A stretch of 64,000 nucleotides of DNA from Anaerolineales bacterium (lineage in GTDB: Bacteria; Chloroflexota; Anaerolineae; Anaerolineales; Villigracilaceae), in contig JAFGSI010000056.1 in assembly GCA_016934715.1 (NCBI GenBank), positions 1 to 64,000 on the forward strand, written 5' to 3'. The notes beneath the pieces were generated by a model. The model was not told the origin of the DNA. It did no database searches and saw only the letters and a program-made list of their open reading frames with translations. Both the position numbers and the translations under genes were made by a program. The number at the start of each line of letters is the position of its first letter. The stretch's first letter is position 1. Shown in pieces: positions 7,303-15,846 of the stretch.

Positions 7303-10300
7303 GTGAAAAGAAATCCCGCACCTTCCGCATCAACACTCAACGACGACCAGTTCCGCATCCTGACAGAGACGACCGCCTCCGCACTCTTCATGTTCCAGGG
7401 GACGCGCTTTTGTTATGTTAACCCGGCTACCGAGCGGTTGACCGGTTATCCACGCGCTGAATTGTTGAAGATGAATTTCTACGACCTGTTCCCGGCGGGC
7501 ATGAAAAGATCGATGCGAGAATGGGGCTTGAAGCTGCAGCGCGGCGAGGAGGTGGTCACGCGCGGGGTCTACCCGCTCATCGTCAGGAATGGCGAGGAAT
7601 GCTGGGTGGATTTGAGCATGGGGGTGGTCAACTTCAAAGGTAAACCAGCCGGTCTTGGTACGGCCTTCGACATCTCAGAACGCAAGCGGGTTGAGATTCT
7701 TCAGGATGCCGTCTATCGGATCGCCCAGGCCGCGGATCGGTCAATCAGCCTCGAGGATCTCTTCCCGGCCGTGCACAGGATTATTGCCGAGGTCATGCCG
7801 GCGAAGAATTTTTACATAGCCTTGTACGATCGCGCCGACGACAAGATCACATATCCTTACTATGTTGACGAGTATGACCGGCCAACCAATCAAGCCCGGT
7901 CCGCCAGAGGTCTGACCGGGTACGTATTAAGAACCGGGAAACCGCTTCTGTGCGACTCTGCCACCCATGCTGCCCTCGAACGCGCCGGTGAGATCGAACT
8001 GATCGGTACGCCCTCCCCGATCTGGCTCGGCGTACCGTTGATCATCGATGCCCATGTCATCGGAGCCATGGTGGTGCAGGATTACGAGGATCCGGATGCC
8101 TTCAGCGAGCGCGAGTTGCGCGTTCTGGATTTTGTGTCCTCGCAGGTGGCCATGGCGGTCAACCGCAAACGGGCTGAGGATGTCCTGCGTGAAAATGAGT
8201 CCCGTAATCGCCAGCGAGCTGATGAACTCACGGCTCTCTACGAAACGACCCGCGATGTTGCCACGCAGCGCGATCCCAAGGCCTTGATGCAGGCGATCGT
8301 CGATCGGGCGGCCTCTTTATTAAATTCAGCCGGGGGGTCGATTTATCTGTTCAACGAAGAACGAAACGAAGTTGAGCTGATCGTTGCCCATGGCTTCCAG
8401 GGGTATGTTGGCACCCGCCTGGTTCCCGGGGAAGGCCTGGTTGGCCGGGTCCTGGAAGACCTGGAGCCGATGATCGTCCCAGATTACCGCACCTGGGAAT
8501 TTCGTTCGGCAAAGTTCGACGCCGAATCTGTGACCGCAGTGATGGCCGTTCCGATGCTTTACAGCGGGGAGACGGTCGGGGTACTCTCGGTCAATGAGAT
8601 CGAACGGGACGACGAGACCCCACTGCGCGAATATCGGCAGTCCGATGTCGAGTTGTTGACTTTCTTCGCCGGGGCGGCTGCCAGTGCAGTGCATAACTCG
8701 CGTCTCTTTCAGGAGACCCGGCGGCGCTTGATCGAGCTGGAGGCCCTCTATCAGGCCAGCCTGGCCGCGGCCCAAATCCATAGCCTGAAGGCGGTAGCCC
8801 AGCGGATCGTCGATGCCCTCGACCAGCTGATGCGCTGGCAGGGGTCCATCTGGGTGATCGATATCGAACACCAGTGCCCGACCTTACTGGCCTACGGGGG
8901 CTCAAACTTGACAGGCAAATCCTTGAAGGATGAAATTGCACGCGTGGATAGTTTGTTGACCTCTTTTGATGTGGGAATCGTGGGATTGGTCTGCCAGACC
9001 GGTCAGCCGGTCCGTACAGGTGATGCGCCTTCGAATCCCTATTATCTCGAGATCACCCCCGGGATGCGCTCCGAACTGGCCGTACCGCTTAAGGTGGGCG
9101 GGCGGACGATCGGTTGCATTAATGTGGAAAGTGCAGAACCGGATGCCTTCAGCGAACATGACGAACGGCTGCTGACAACGATTGCCAACCAGGCGGCCAT
9201 CGCCATCGAGAATGCACGCCTGTTCGATGAGGCCCGGCGACGGGCGGTCCGCCAGGCGGCGTTGAATACCATCATCACCGCCTCTACCCGCGCCGGAACG
9301 GGGTTGGACGCTTTGTTGAATATGGCCCTGGAACAGGTACTCCAGGCGCTTGGACTGGACATTGGTGCGCTCTGGCTGGAAGGGACATTGATGGGGGTTC
9401 AGCGGGTGGCTGCTCGCGGCGTGCCTTCCGCCATCAATACGATGATGAACAATGCGGCTGCCAGTGGCCGTTTCATTTTCTCCCGTACGCTTGTCGTCAC
9501 AGACTGGGTTGGCGAGAACCACCAGTTCTCCGAGATGTTCGTTTCTCTCGGAATGCGGTCTGCAGTCATCGTGCCACTGCAGACCGATGGCCGGCGTATC
9601 GGTGGGTTGGCGGTGGCTGCTCCTGAGCCACGTCAGTGGACGGTGGAAGAAACCGCCCTGGTGGAAGCCGTCGGGCGGGAGGTCGGGGCAGCGGTCGAGC
9701 GTGCCCGCCTGTTCGAGGAAACCCAGGATCGGCTCGCCGAACTCGAGGTGATCAACAAGGTTTCGACAGCCTTGCGCCTGGCCCAGTCGCAGGATGAGAT
9801 GCTGACGCCGTTGCTCGATGAGACCCTCGGCACGCTGGGAGTGGAAGCCGGGAGCATCTGGTTGTACGATCCTGCTGACGAGAGGCTCAAGCAGGTCATT
9901 GGAAAGGGCTGGTGTAGCGGGATTGCTCACCTCAAGCTTGAACGCGGCGAGGACATCCCGGGAATGGTCTTTGCCGAAGGAGTTGTCTATTTCACCCGCG
10001 ATCTGCATGAGGATCCATTGACGACTCCGGCAATACGTGAAATTATTCCTCCAGGATGGAGCGTGATGGCAGTTCCGATCCTGGCTGAACAAGAAACGAT
10101 TGGCGTCTTCCTCGTCTCGGCACGGCTGCCGCGCGAACTGAACAGCGGCGATGCCCGCCTGGCCATCACCCTGACCGAGATGGCCGGGAACGCCCTTCAG
10201 CGCATGCGCCTTTACGAGCAGACCGAGGATCACGCCGTTGAACTGGAAGGCCGGGTGGCCGAACGGACAGCCGAACTGATGGACGCTCTTAAAAAAGCCC

Positions 10301-11019
10301 AGGAGGCGGACCGGCTCAAGTCGGAATTCATTGCGAATGTCAACCATGAATTGCGTACACCGTTGACCAACCTGGTGCTTTATCATCAGATGTTGCATTC
10401 CCAGCCGACTGTCAAGACCGAAGAGCGCCTGGATGTCATCGGGCGCGAGCTGCAGCGCCTGCGCACCCTGATCGAGGATCTGCTCAACCTCTCCCGCCTG
10501 GATCTCGGGCAGGTTGCTTTCAATGTCAAGCCACACGATCTCAACCTCCTGGTGCGGACCCTGGTGGATGATCGCCGTTCCTTGGCGGTGGAACGCGGCC
10601 TGGAACTGGTCATCGATCTCGCTCCGACCCTGCCGCCAGTCTGGGTCGACGAGCCGAGGATCATGCAGGCGATTTCCAACCTGTTGACCAATGCCCTCCT
10701 GTACACACAGCCAGGCGGACAGGTCTTCGTATGTTCTGGGCAGGCGACAATGAATCAAGGCGACTGGGTCACCCTGGGAGTGCGCGATACCGGCCCGGGA
10801 ATCAGCGACGAGGACCTGCCGCACCTCTTTGAGCGTTTCTATCGGGGCAAGGCCAGCCTCAAGTCCGGGGCTCCTGGTACCGGGTTGGGGTTGGCGATTG
10901 TCAAGCAGGTCGTCGAGGGGCACTCCGGCCGGATTGAGGTCGGGCAAGGACCAGACGGGCGCGGCTCGGTATTCACCCTCTGGTTACCGGTGAATCAAAA
11001 AGAAGAGACGAAGAAATAA
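7303..11019 (+). CDS. large soluble PAS/multi-GAF sensor histidine kinase
   Basis: The 1238-residue protein has no evident membrane span. A PAS domain (about 15-130, ending ISERKR) is followed by about five GAF-like domains (roughly 145-290, 310-460, 475-630, 640-790 and 810-970) linked by helical LFEETRRRLIEL-type connectors. A coiled coil leads to HisKA with His1015 (FIANVNHELRTPLTNLV) and HATPase_c with LLTNALLY, RDTGPGIS and GTGLGLAI. It should sense small ligands or redox state through the GAF array and phosphorylate an unlinked response regulator, as none is adjacent. The start is a GTG at 7303; upstream ATG codons at 7263 and 7269 are out of frame. No strong ribosome-binding site is seen. 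Confidence 0.9.
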   Translation: MKRNPAPSASTLNDDQFRILTETTASALFMFQGTRFCYVNPATERLTGYPRAELLKMNFYDLFPAGMKRSMREWGLKLQRGEEVVTRGVYPLIVRNGEECWVDLSMGVVNFKGKPAGLGTAFDISERKRVEILQDAVYRIAQAADRSISLEDLFPAVHRIIAEVMPAKNFYIALYDRADDKITYPYYVDEYDRPTNQARSARGLTGYVLRTGKPLLCDSATHAALERAGEIELIGTPSPIWLGVPLIIDAHVIGAMVVQDYEDPDAFSERELRVLDFVSSQVAMAVNRKRAEDVLRENESRNRQRADELTALYETTRDVATQRDPKALMQAIVDRAASLLNSAGGSIYLFNEERNEVELIVAHGFQGYVGTRLVPGEGLVGRVLEDLEPMIVPDYRTWEFRSAKFDAESVTAVMAVPMLYSGETVGVLSVNEIERDDETPLREYRQSDVELLTFFAGAAASAVHNSRLFQETRRRLIELEALYQASLAAAQIHSLKAVAQRIVDALDQLMRWQGSIWVIDIEHQCPTLLAYGGSNLTGKSLKDEIARVDSLLTSFDVGIVGLVCQTGQPVRTGDAPSNPYYLEITPGMRSELAVPLKVGGRTIGCINVESAEPDAFSEHDERLLTTIANQAAIAIENARLFDEARRRAVRQAALNTIITASTRAGTGLDALLNMALEQVLQALGLDIGALWLEGTLMGVQRVAARGVPSAINTMMNNAAASGRFIFSRTLVVTDWVGENHQFSEMFVSLGMRSAVIVPLQTDGRRIGGLAVAAPEPRQWTVEETALVEAVGREVGAAVERARLFEETQDRLAELEVINKVSTALRLAQSQDEMLTPLLDETLGTLGVEAGSIWLYDPADERLKQVIGKGWCSGIAHLKLERGEDIPGMVFAEGVVYFTRDLHEDPLTTPAIREIIPPGWSVMAVPILAEQETIGVFLVSARLPRELNSGDARLAITLTEMAGNALQRMRLYEQTEDHAVELEGRVAERTAELMDALKKAQEADRLKSEFIANVNHELRTPLTNLVLYHQMLHSQPTVKTEERLDVIGRELQRLRTLIEDLLNLSRLDLGQVAFNVKPHDLNLLVRTLVDDRRSLAVERGLELVIDLAPTLPPVWVDEPRIMQAISNLLTNALLYTQPGGQVFVCSGQATMNQGDWVTLGVRDTGPGISDEDLPHLFERFYRGKASLKSGAPGTGLGLAIVKQVVEGHSGRIEVGQGPDGRGSVFTLWLPVNQKEETKK

Positions 11020-11035
11020 CGCCTCTTCTGATCAG

Positions 11036-11108
11036 CGCCCCTGGCGAGATTCGAACTCGCGGCCTCTGGATTCGAAGTCCATCACTCTATCCGCTGAGCT
11101 ACAGGGGC
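11036..11108 (-). tRNA. tRNA-Arg (anticodon TCG)
   Basis: Read on the minus strand, GCCCCTG pairs with CAGGGGC as the acceptor stem. A standard D arm (GCTCAGCGGATAGAGT), a CTTCGAA anticodon loop and a GAGTTCGAATCTC T arm follow. The anticodon TCG reads CGN arginine codons. The 3' CCA is not encoded. Confidence 0.93.
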
Positions 11109-11134
11109 GGGACGATTATACTCGAAATTCAGCC

Positions 11135-11163
11135 TTGCTTCATTCTCGAGCGCATGTTATAAT
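11135..11163 (+). promoter_or_regulatory. promoter of rplS with a 5' hairpin in the leader
   Basis: TTGCTT (11135-11140) and TATAAT (11158-11163) are spaced by 17 bases. The predicted transcript starts at about 11170. A GCGCC-CAAT-GGCGC hairpin (11172-11185) lies right at its 5' end, about 24 bases before the ATG at 11209. Confidence 0.7.
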
Positions 11164-11208
11164 CTCGCCCCGCGCCCAATGGCGCACTCTTTTCGTAAGG
11201 ATAATGAG

Positions 11209-11556
11209 ATGATCGATCTGGATAAAACTTTCAACGCCAATCAAAACACGAACATTCCCAAGCTGGCCCCCGGCGACCAGGTTAGCGTACACGTCCGCAT
11301 CAAGGAAGGCGAGCGTGAGCGCATTCAGGAATTCAAGGGCACCGTGATCCGCCTGCGCAAGGGCGGCAACAATGCCAATTTCACTGTCCGGCGCACCGCA
11401 AGCAATGGCATCGGTGTCGAGCGCACTTTCCTGGTGCATTCACCGCGCATCGATAAGGTCGTTGTCGAACGCCACACACACGTCCGCAGGGCGCAACTGT
11501 ACTTCTTGCGCGGTCGCACGGGCAAGCGCGCCAACCTTAAGCAGAAGTTCGAATAA
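11209..11556 (+). CDS. rplS: 50S ribosomal protein L19
   Basis: This 115-residue protein matches L19: PGDQVSVHVRIKEGERERIQEFKG near the N terminus, then NFTVRRTASNGIGVERTF and HSPRIDKVVV, ending RRAQLYFLRGRTGKRANLKQK. It is a 50S subunit protein near the interface with the 30S subunit. The ATG at 11209 follows AAGG at about -10. An upstream in-frame ATG at 11179 lies in the leader and is not used. The usual trmD or rimM neighbours are absent; the gene stands between tRNA-Arg and an unrelated hydrolase. Confidence 0.97.
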   Translation: MIDLDKTFNANQNTNIPKLAPGDQVSVHVRIKEGERERIQEFKGTVIRLRKGGNNANFTVRRTASNGIGVERTFLVHSPRIDKVVVERHTHVRRAQLYFLRGRTGKRANLKQKFE

Positions 11557-11578
11557 ATCACAATATCGCTTAGAATAG

Positions 11579-11605
11579 AAGGGTGCACACTGGCTGCGCC
11601 CTTTT
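11579..11605 (+). terminator. rplS terminator
   Basis: AAGGGTGCA (11579-11587) pairs with TGCGCCCTT (11595-11603) over 9 bases with one G-T wobble, followed by more T. It sits about 20 bases after the rplS stop. Confidence 0.65.
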
Positions 11606-11623
11606 GTCATATCTGGAATCTCG

Positions 11624-12349
11624 ATGGCGATCCCGATCATTGGCATAACCACCAACCATGTCCTGTCTGAGCACGGGTTACCGGCCGTCCTGCTCCTGCG
11701 GGCCTACGTCAGCGCTGTGGTCCAGGCTGGCGGGGCACCGCTGCTGATCCCTTCCGATCTGCCGGCGGCAGAACGGAAGGCGGTCTTCGAGCGCTTGGAT
11801 GGCGTCCTGTTCTCCGGTGGGGGCGACATCGCCGTCGAACTGGCCGGCGGACAGGAGCATCCGCGCCTCAGCGGCCTCGACCCGGCGCGAGACAACCTCG
11901 AACTGCCCCTGGTCCGGGATGCGGTGGAATCGGGCAAGCCTTTCCTGGGCATCTGCCGCGGTTTCCAGGTGGTCAACGTGGCCCTGGGTGGGAGTTTGTA
12001 CACCCACCTTGGGGACCACAGGCCGGGTACCCTGAAACACGATTACTATCCCGATTGGCGTCGCGACCACCTGGCCCACGAGGTCAGGGTTGAGGCTGGA
12101 TCAAGATTGGCGGAGATCTTGGGAATGACCTCCGGATTGGTCAATAGCCTGCACCATCAAGGTGTTGACCGGATCGCCCCATCCCTTCGTCAGGTCGCCT
12201 TTGCCGATGACGGCCTGGTGGAAGGCCTGGAACTGCCCGACCATCCCTTCGGGCTGGCGGTCCAATGGCATCCCGAATGGCTGACGGAGCGCCAGGAGGC
12301 GCGCAGCCTGTTCCGGGCTTTCGTTGCGGCAGCAGGATTGATGAGGTGA
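11624..12349 (+). CDS. class I glutamine amidotransferase-like peptidase C26 (gamma-glutamyl hydrolase, PuuD-like)
   Basis: The 241-residue protein has the GATase1-like fold of the PuuD/YvdE group: PIIGITTNH start, LFSGGGDI, nucleophile Cys111 in FLGICRGFQVVN, and the catalytic His-Glu in VQWHPEW near the C terminus. Family members cleave gamma-glutamyl amides such as gamma-glutamyl-GABA. The substrate here is unknown because no polyamine genes are adjacent. murI begins 1 base after its stop, so the two are probably cotranscribed, joining two steps of glutamate metabolism. Confidence 0.88.
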   Translation: MAIPIIGITTNHVLSEHGLPAVLLLRAYVSAVVQAGGAPLLIPSDLPAAERKAVFERLDGVLFSGGGDIAVELAGGQEHPRLSGLDPARDNLELPLVRDAVESGKPFLGICRGFQVVNVALGGSLYTHLGDHRPGTLKHDYYPDWRRDHLAHEVRVEAGSRLAEILGMTSGLVNSLHHQGVDRIAPSLRQVAFADDGLVEGLELPDHPFGLAVQWHPEWLTERQEARSLFRAFVAAAGLMR

Positions 12350-12350
12350 T

Positions 12351-13184
12351 GTGACGCCGACTGACAGGACACGCCCAATCGGGATTTTCGACTCCGGGGT
12401 AGGCGGGCTCTCGGTGCTGCGTTCCATTCGAGAGCAAATACCGGCTGAGGAGGTGATCTATTTCGCTGACCAGGACCACGTTCCTTACGGGCCGCGCCCG
12501 CTTGCCCAGGTGCGCCTCTTTTCGGTCGCGGCGACGCGCTTCCTGCTGGGGCAGGGGGCCAGGATGGTTGTTGTGGCCTGCAATACGGCCTCGGCCGCGG
12601 CCCTGCACCACCTGCGGCGGACTTTTCCCGAGACCCCGATCGTAGGCATGGAGCCAGCGGTCAAACCAGCGGCAGAGACCACCCAGACCGGCGTGGTCGG
12701 CGTCCTGGCTACCCCGGCCACTTTCCAGGGCGAACTCTATGCTTCGGTCGTGGAACGCTTCGCCAGCGGGGTGACTCTACTGCAGCATACCTGCCCGGGA
12801 CTGGTCGCACAAATCGAAAGGGGTGAACTGGATACTCCCACCACGCGGACGATCCTGGAGGACGCCCTGCTGCCCATGCTGTCCCGCTGGATTGACACAG
12901 TTGTACTGGGCTGCACCCATTATCCCTTCGTTATCCCACTGATCGAGTCGATCGTCGGTCCGGGAGTGCGGGTCATCGACCCGGCCCCGGCGGTGGCCCG
13001 CCGAGCCCGGCACCTGCTGGAAGAAACCGGATGGCCTGCAGCGAATGCGGGATCCCGAACACTGCGGTTCTATACCAGCGGGGACCCGGAAGCGTTCACC
13101 CAGATTTTGCCGAAATTGTTGGGAGAGTCTGGCCTGGTGGAGCATCTGCGCTGGACGCCCGAGATGGAATTGGTTCCCGCATGA
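12351..13184 (+). CDS. murI: glutamate racemase
   Basis: The 277-residue enzyme makes D-glutamate for peptidoglycan. Both catalytic cysteines are present: Cys77 in VVACNTASA and Cys188 in VLGCTHYP. The opening IGIFDSGVGGLSVLRSI and the YFADQDHVPYG motif are typical. The start is GTG at 12351, with GAGG about 8 bases upstream inside the preceding gene. Its length is normal for the family. Presence of murI supports a peptidoglycan-containing cell. Confidence 0.95.
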   Translation: MTPTDRTRPIGIFDSGVGGLSVLRSIREQIPAEEVIYFADQDHVPYGPRPLAQVRLFSVAATRFLLGQGARMVVVACNTASAAALHHLRRTFPETPIVGMEPAVKPAAETTQTGVVGVLATPATFQGELYASVVERFASGVTLLQHTCPGLVAQIERGELDTPTTRTILEDALLPMLSRWIDTVVLGCTHYPFVIPLIESIVGPGVRVIDPAPAVARRARHLLEETGWPAANAGSRTLRFYTSGDPEAFTQILPKLLGESGLVEHLRWTPEMELVPA

Positions 13185-13196
13185 TCGCTGCTTTTT

Positions 13197-14648
13197 TCAG
13201 CTTCCAGCCGGCGGGCTGACTTCCTGACCGTGCGTGTCGTACAACTGGAATTCCACGCCGGGTTTTGCCGGAACGGAAAAGGTGACCCGAATCACCCCGT
13301 AGTTGGGTTCCCCGACAGTGAAGAACACCTTCTGGCGGCCGATGGTATTTCCCGGAATGGGTGAGTAAAAAAGACGGGAACAGCGGCTGCATTTCTGTTC
13401 GAAGGGTGAGGCGCAGAACTCCCAGATGGGAACGCGGCGGCCCCTGGGTCCGACCTCGGCCCGGACGGCATGGCCGGAGTGCAGATCGCCGGTCAGAATA
13501 TGCAATCCCTCGATACCATTCTCGCCGATGAAGCGCAGCAGCTCGGCCCGTTCAGCGGGGAACCCTGTCCAGCGGTCACCGAGGAGGTCAACCCACATGT
13601 TGAACAGGATCGACGACGAACTGACCAGGAACTTGACCGGATATTTGTCCTTGACGTCCAGGAGCCATTCTTTCAAGATATGCCATTGGCTGGTCCCCAA
13701 CATGTGGTGCTCGCCGTTCCAGCGCCGGACTCGCATGGTGCGTGTGTCCAACACGAAGAAGGCCGCCGCTCCGACTGTGAACGAGTAGGCCAGCGAACCC
13801 GGAGCATGGCGTTCCAGCTCGTACTGGCCGTTGGCATCCAGCCGGGGCGGCAGGGGCATCAACGGGGCGTGCATGCCCTGGTGTTCCCAGTAAGCCTGCA
13901 GGGCGCTCTGGACGCGTGGGCGCAGTAATTGTCGTTCAGCTCGTGGCAGCCCGGCCAGGAAGCGCATGAGCCTGGTGATCAGCGAAAGGTTGGCCGCGAG
14001 GCGTTGAGTGGTGGTCCAGTGCCAGTCGTCCTCAACCTCATGGTCGTCGAGGATCATGTAGGTCGGCAGCACTCTCAGGAGCCGGCGGAGCGGATCGTTC
14101 GACCAGACGTGCTGGTAGACGTTGCGGTAGTCCTCCAGGCTGGTCGCCACCCGGCGGCGCCCATCCCCGAACATCCACAGACCGTTGTATTTCCAGTCGT
14201 CGGGGTAGATCTGATCTCCGAGCAGCATGAGGAAACGCAACGGTTCCAGCCCTTGATGGGTGATGATCGACTCGAAGATCTGGCCGCTCTCCTTACCGGT
14301 CGGCCGAAAACATGAGCCAAAGACGAAGTTGAAATCCTTCTTCTGCCCGGGGAGTGGAAGGGTCAGGAACGAGGGATAGCCTTCCTGAACCGGGGGTACA
14401 ACATTGCGGGTGGTCAGGGCGTAGTAATACTGCGTGGCCGGCCGCAGGCCGCGTACCGGCGCGACCCCGGCATAACCGTCCTGTGGTCGCAGCGGGGCGG
14501 ATCGGGCTGCCAGGCTGGCGTCGCGCAGGTCGCTTCTCCTGCCAATCCAGGCATACAGCCGGCCGCGGCCGGCGGCGCGCCCCCATAAATTGACCCCATT
14601 CTCGGAGAGCCCGCCGAGGATCGGGCCGAGGATGAGCGTGATCGCCAT
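13197..14648 (-). CDS. PhoD-like metallophosphatase / alkaline phosphatase D family
   Basis: The 483-residue protein has an N-terminal fibronectin-like segment with VRGLRPATQYYYAL, then the PhoD metallophosphatase core. Metal ligands are visible in FGSCFRP, LLGDQIYPDDW, LDDHEVEDDWHW and LTGDLHSGHA. Family members hydrolyse phosphodiesters or phosphomonoesters, often outside the cell, but no signal peptide is evident here. GGAAGG precedes the ATG at 14648. The gene ends 13 bases from convergent murI. It is the last gene of the minus-strand series beginning at 20290 and may belong to that operon, with a 68-base gap from the CYTH gene. Confidence 0.85.
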   Translation of the reverse strand: MAITLILGPILGGLSENGVNLWGRAAGRGRLYAWIGRRSDLRDASLAARSAPLRPQDGYAGVAPVRGLRPATQYYYALTTRNVVPPVQEGYPSFLTLPLPGQKKDFNFVFGSCFRPTGKESGQIFESIITHQGLEPLRFLMLLGDQIYPDDWKYNGLWMFGDGRRRVATSLEDYRNVYQHVWSNDPLRRLLRVLPTYMILDDHEVEDDWHWTTTQRLAANLSLITRLMRFLAGLPRAERQLLRPRVQSALQAYWEHQGMHAPLMPLPPRLDANGQYELERHAPGSLAYSFTVGAAAFFVLDTRTMRVRRWNGEHHMLGTSQWHILKEWLLDVKDKYPVKFLVSSSSILFNMWVDLLGDRWTGFPAERAELLRFIGENGIEGLHILTGDLHSGHAVRAEVGPRGRRVPIWEFCASPFEQKCSRCSRLFYSPIPGNTIGRQKVFFTVGEPNYGVIRVTFSVPAKPGVEFQLYDTHGQEVSPPAGS

Positions 14649-14716
14649 GCCAACCTTCCTTCCCGGGAGACTGCTGTCCCGTCACTACAGATAGTACCGC
14701 GGGCCCGGGATGGCTG

Positions 14717-15343
14717 TCAAGCGGAGCTGGAAGAAAAATCAGCAGCTCGGATCCCCAGGTCTGCCGGACCGGTGTCGAGGCCGGCGAAATTCTCGAAGGT
14801 AAGATCGCGGAATGCCAGGCCGCGACGGGCTTTGAGACGATCGTACAGGTCCAGATAGCTGGCACTGATGCGATGCGTCCACTCCAGTTTCAAATTTCGA
14901 GCCGCGGCCCGGATGGCGGCAGGATGGGGGCCTTCGATCTCGACGAAGCTCCCGAAGGGCATCTCGTCCAGGGCAATCTGGGTCTCGCCGAATCGATATT
15001 CGCAACGGTATTTCTCATACAGGATCACGACCTGGTAGCCCAGGCTTTCGAGCAGCGCCCGGGCTTGGGCGAAATCCTCGACCGCGAACTCGATTTCCTG
15101 ACGCGCGCATACCCCGCAACGGAGTTCGCCGGGGCCTTTGTAGGTCAGGCGGATGCGGGTATCGCGGCGCAGGCGCAGAACCCGATGGGCGCGGCAAAGG
15201 CTGCCATCCGGCAGGTCGAAGCGCAGGTTGACCTCCAGGGTGCGTTCCTGCAACAGGGGCGCTCCCTGCGCCTGGAGGTGCGTCTTGACCGCAGCCAGAT
15301 CGTGCACGAAGAACTTGACTTCGATCTCCTCGTGGGTGCTCAT
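14717..15343 (-). CDS. CYTH-domain protein (class IV adenylate cyclase / thiamine triphosphatase-like)
   Basis: The 208-residue protein starts with EEIEVKFFV, the ExExK signature of the CYTH superfamily. It shows alternating charged beta strands (LRLRRDTRIRLTYKGPG, EIEFAVEDF, YEKYRCEYRF, IALDEMPFGSFVEIEGP) that line the triphosphate tunnel. Substrates in the family include inorganic triphosphate, thiamine triphosphate and ATP. Its position in the acyl-CoA carboxylase operon does not reveal the substrate. The start codon overlaps the stop of the biotin carrier gene by 4 bases, so the two are translationally coupled. Confidence 0.85.
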   Translation of the reverse strand: MSTHEEIEVKFFVHDLAAVKTHLQAQGAPLLQERTLEVNLRFDLPDGSLCRAHRVLRLRRDTRIRLTYKGPGELRCGVCARQEIEFAVEDFAQARALLESLGYQVVILYEKYRCEYRFGETQIALDEMPFGSFVEIEGPHPAAIRAAARNLKLEWTHRISASYLDLYDRLKARRGLAFRDLTFENFAGLDTGPADLGIRAADFSSSSA

Positions 15344-15837
15344 GCCAATGTCAGCAAGGTTTGTTTGATCTCGACGCTGTCCCCGCTCTTGATGCGCAGG
15401 CGCGTCACTGTACCGGCACGCGGCGCCTTGAGTTCGTTCTGCATCTTCATCGACTCAAGGACGGCCAGAACCTGCCCTTTTTCGACCTGCAAGCCTTCGC
15501 TGACCGGCACGTCAATGATCAGGCCAGGCATGGGGGCCTTGAGCTGGAATTCGCCACTTTCAGCGACACTGCCCTCGTGCGGCCGGCCGAGGCGTTTCTC
15601 GCGCTCCTCCTCGACCGTGACCTGGTACTGCTGGCCGATCATCAGTACCTGCCAGTCCTTCTCGTTCGGGTAGATGTAGGCTTCGAAGGAACGGCCGTCG
15701 ATGATCAACGAATAGGCTGGCTGGCTGCCGACGGCGACGATATCGACCTCCCGGACCACCTCGCCCAGGCAGATGTGGTGCTCGTCGATGATCTCGACCT
15801 CGTATTCGGTTCCCTCAAGCGTGGCGAAATATCTCAT
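15340..15837 (-). CDS. biotin carboxyl carrier protein of an acyl-CoA carboxylase
   Basis: The 165-residue protein has a variable N-terminal beta domain and a C-terminal biotinyl domain (about residues 98-165). The biotin acceptor is Lys131 in ESMKM, preceded by APMPGLIIDVPV. It carries carboxybiotin between the biotin carboxylase just upstream and the carboxyltransferase at the head of the operon. The ATG at 15837 has GGAGG at about -8, and the gene starts 9 bases after the accC-like gene. Confidence 0.92.
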   Translation of the reverse strand: MRYFATLEGTEYEVEIIDEHHICLGEVVREVDIVAVGSQPAYSLIIDGRSFEAYIYPNEKDWQVLMIGQQYQVTVEEEREKRLGRPHEGSVAESGEFQLKAPMPGLIIDVPVSEGLQVEKGQVLAVLESMKMQNELKAPRAGTVTRLRIKSGDSVEIKQTLLTLA

Positions 15838-15846
15838 TCCGGCCTC

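Noticed and set aside
8902-10947. Long minus-strand frame antisense to the GAF kinase
   Set aside because: No motif or start signal; the sense strand encodes conserved GAF and kinase domains.
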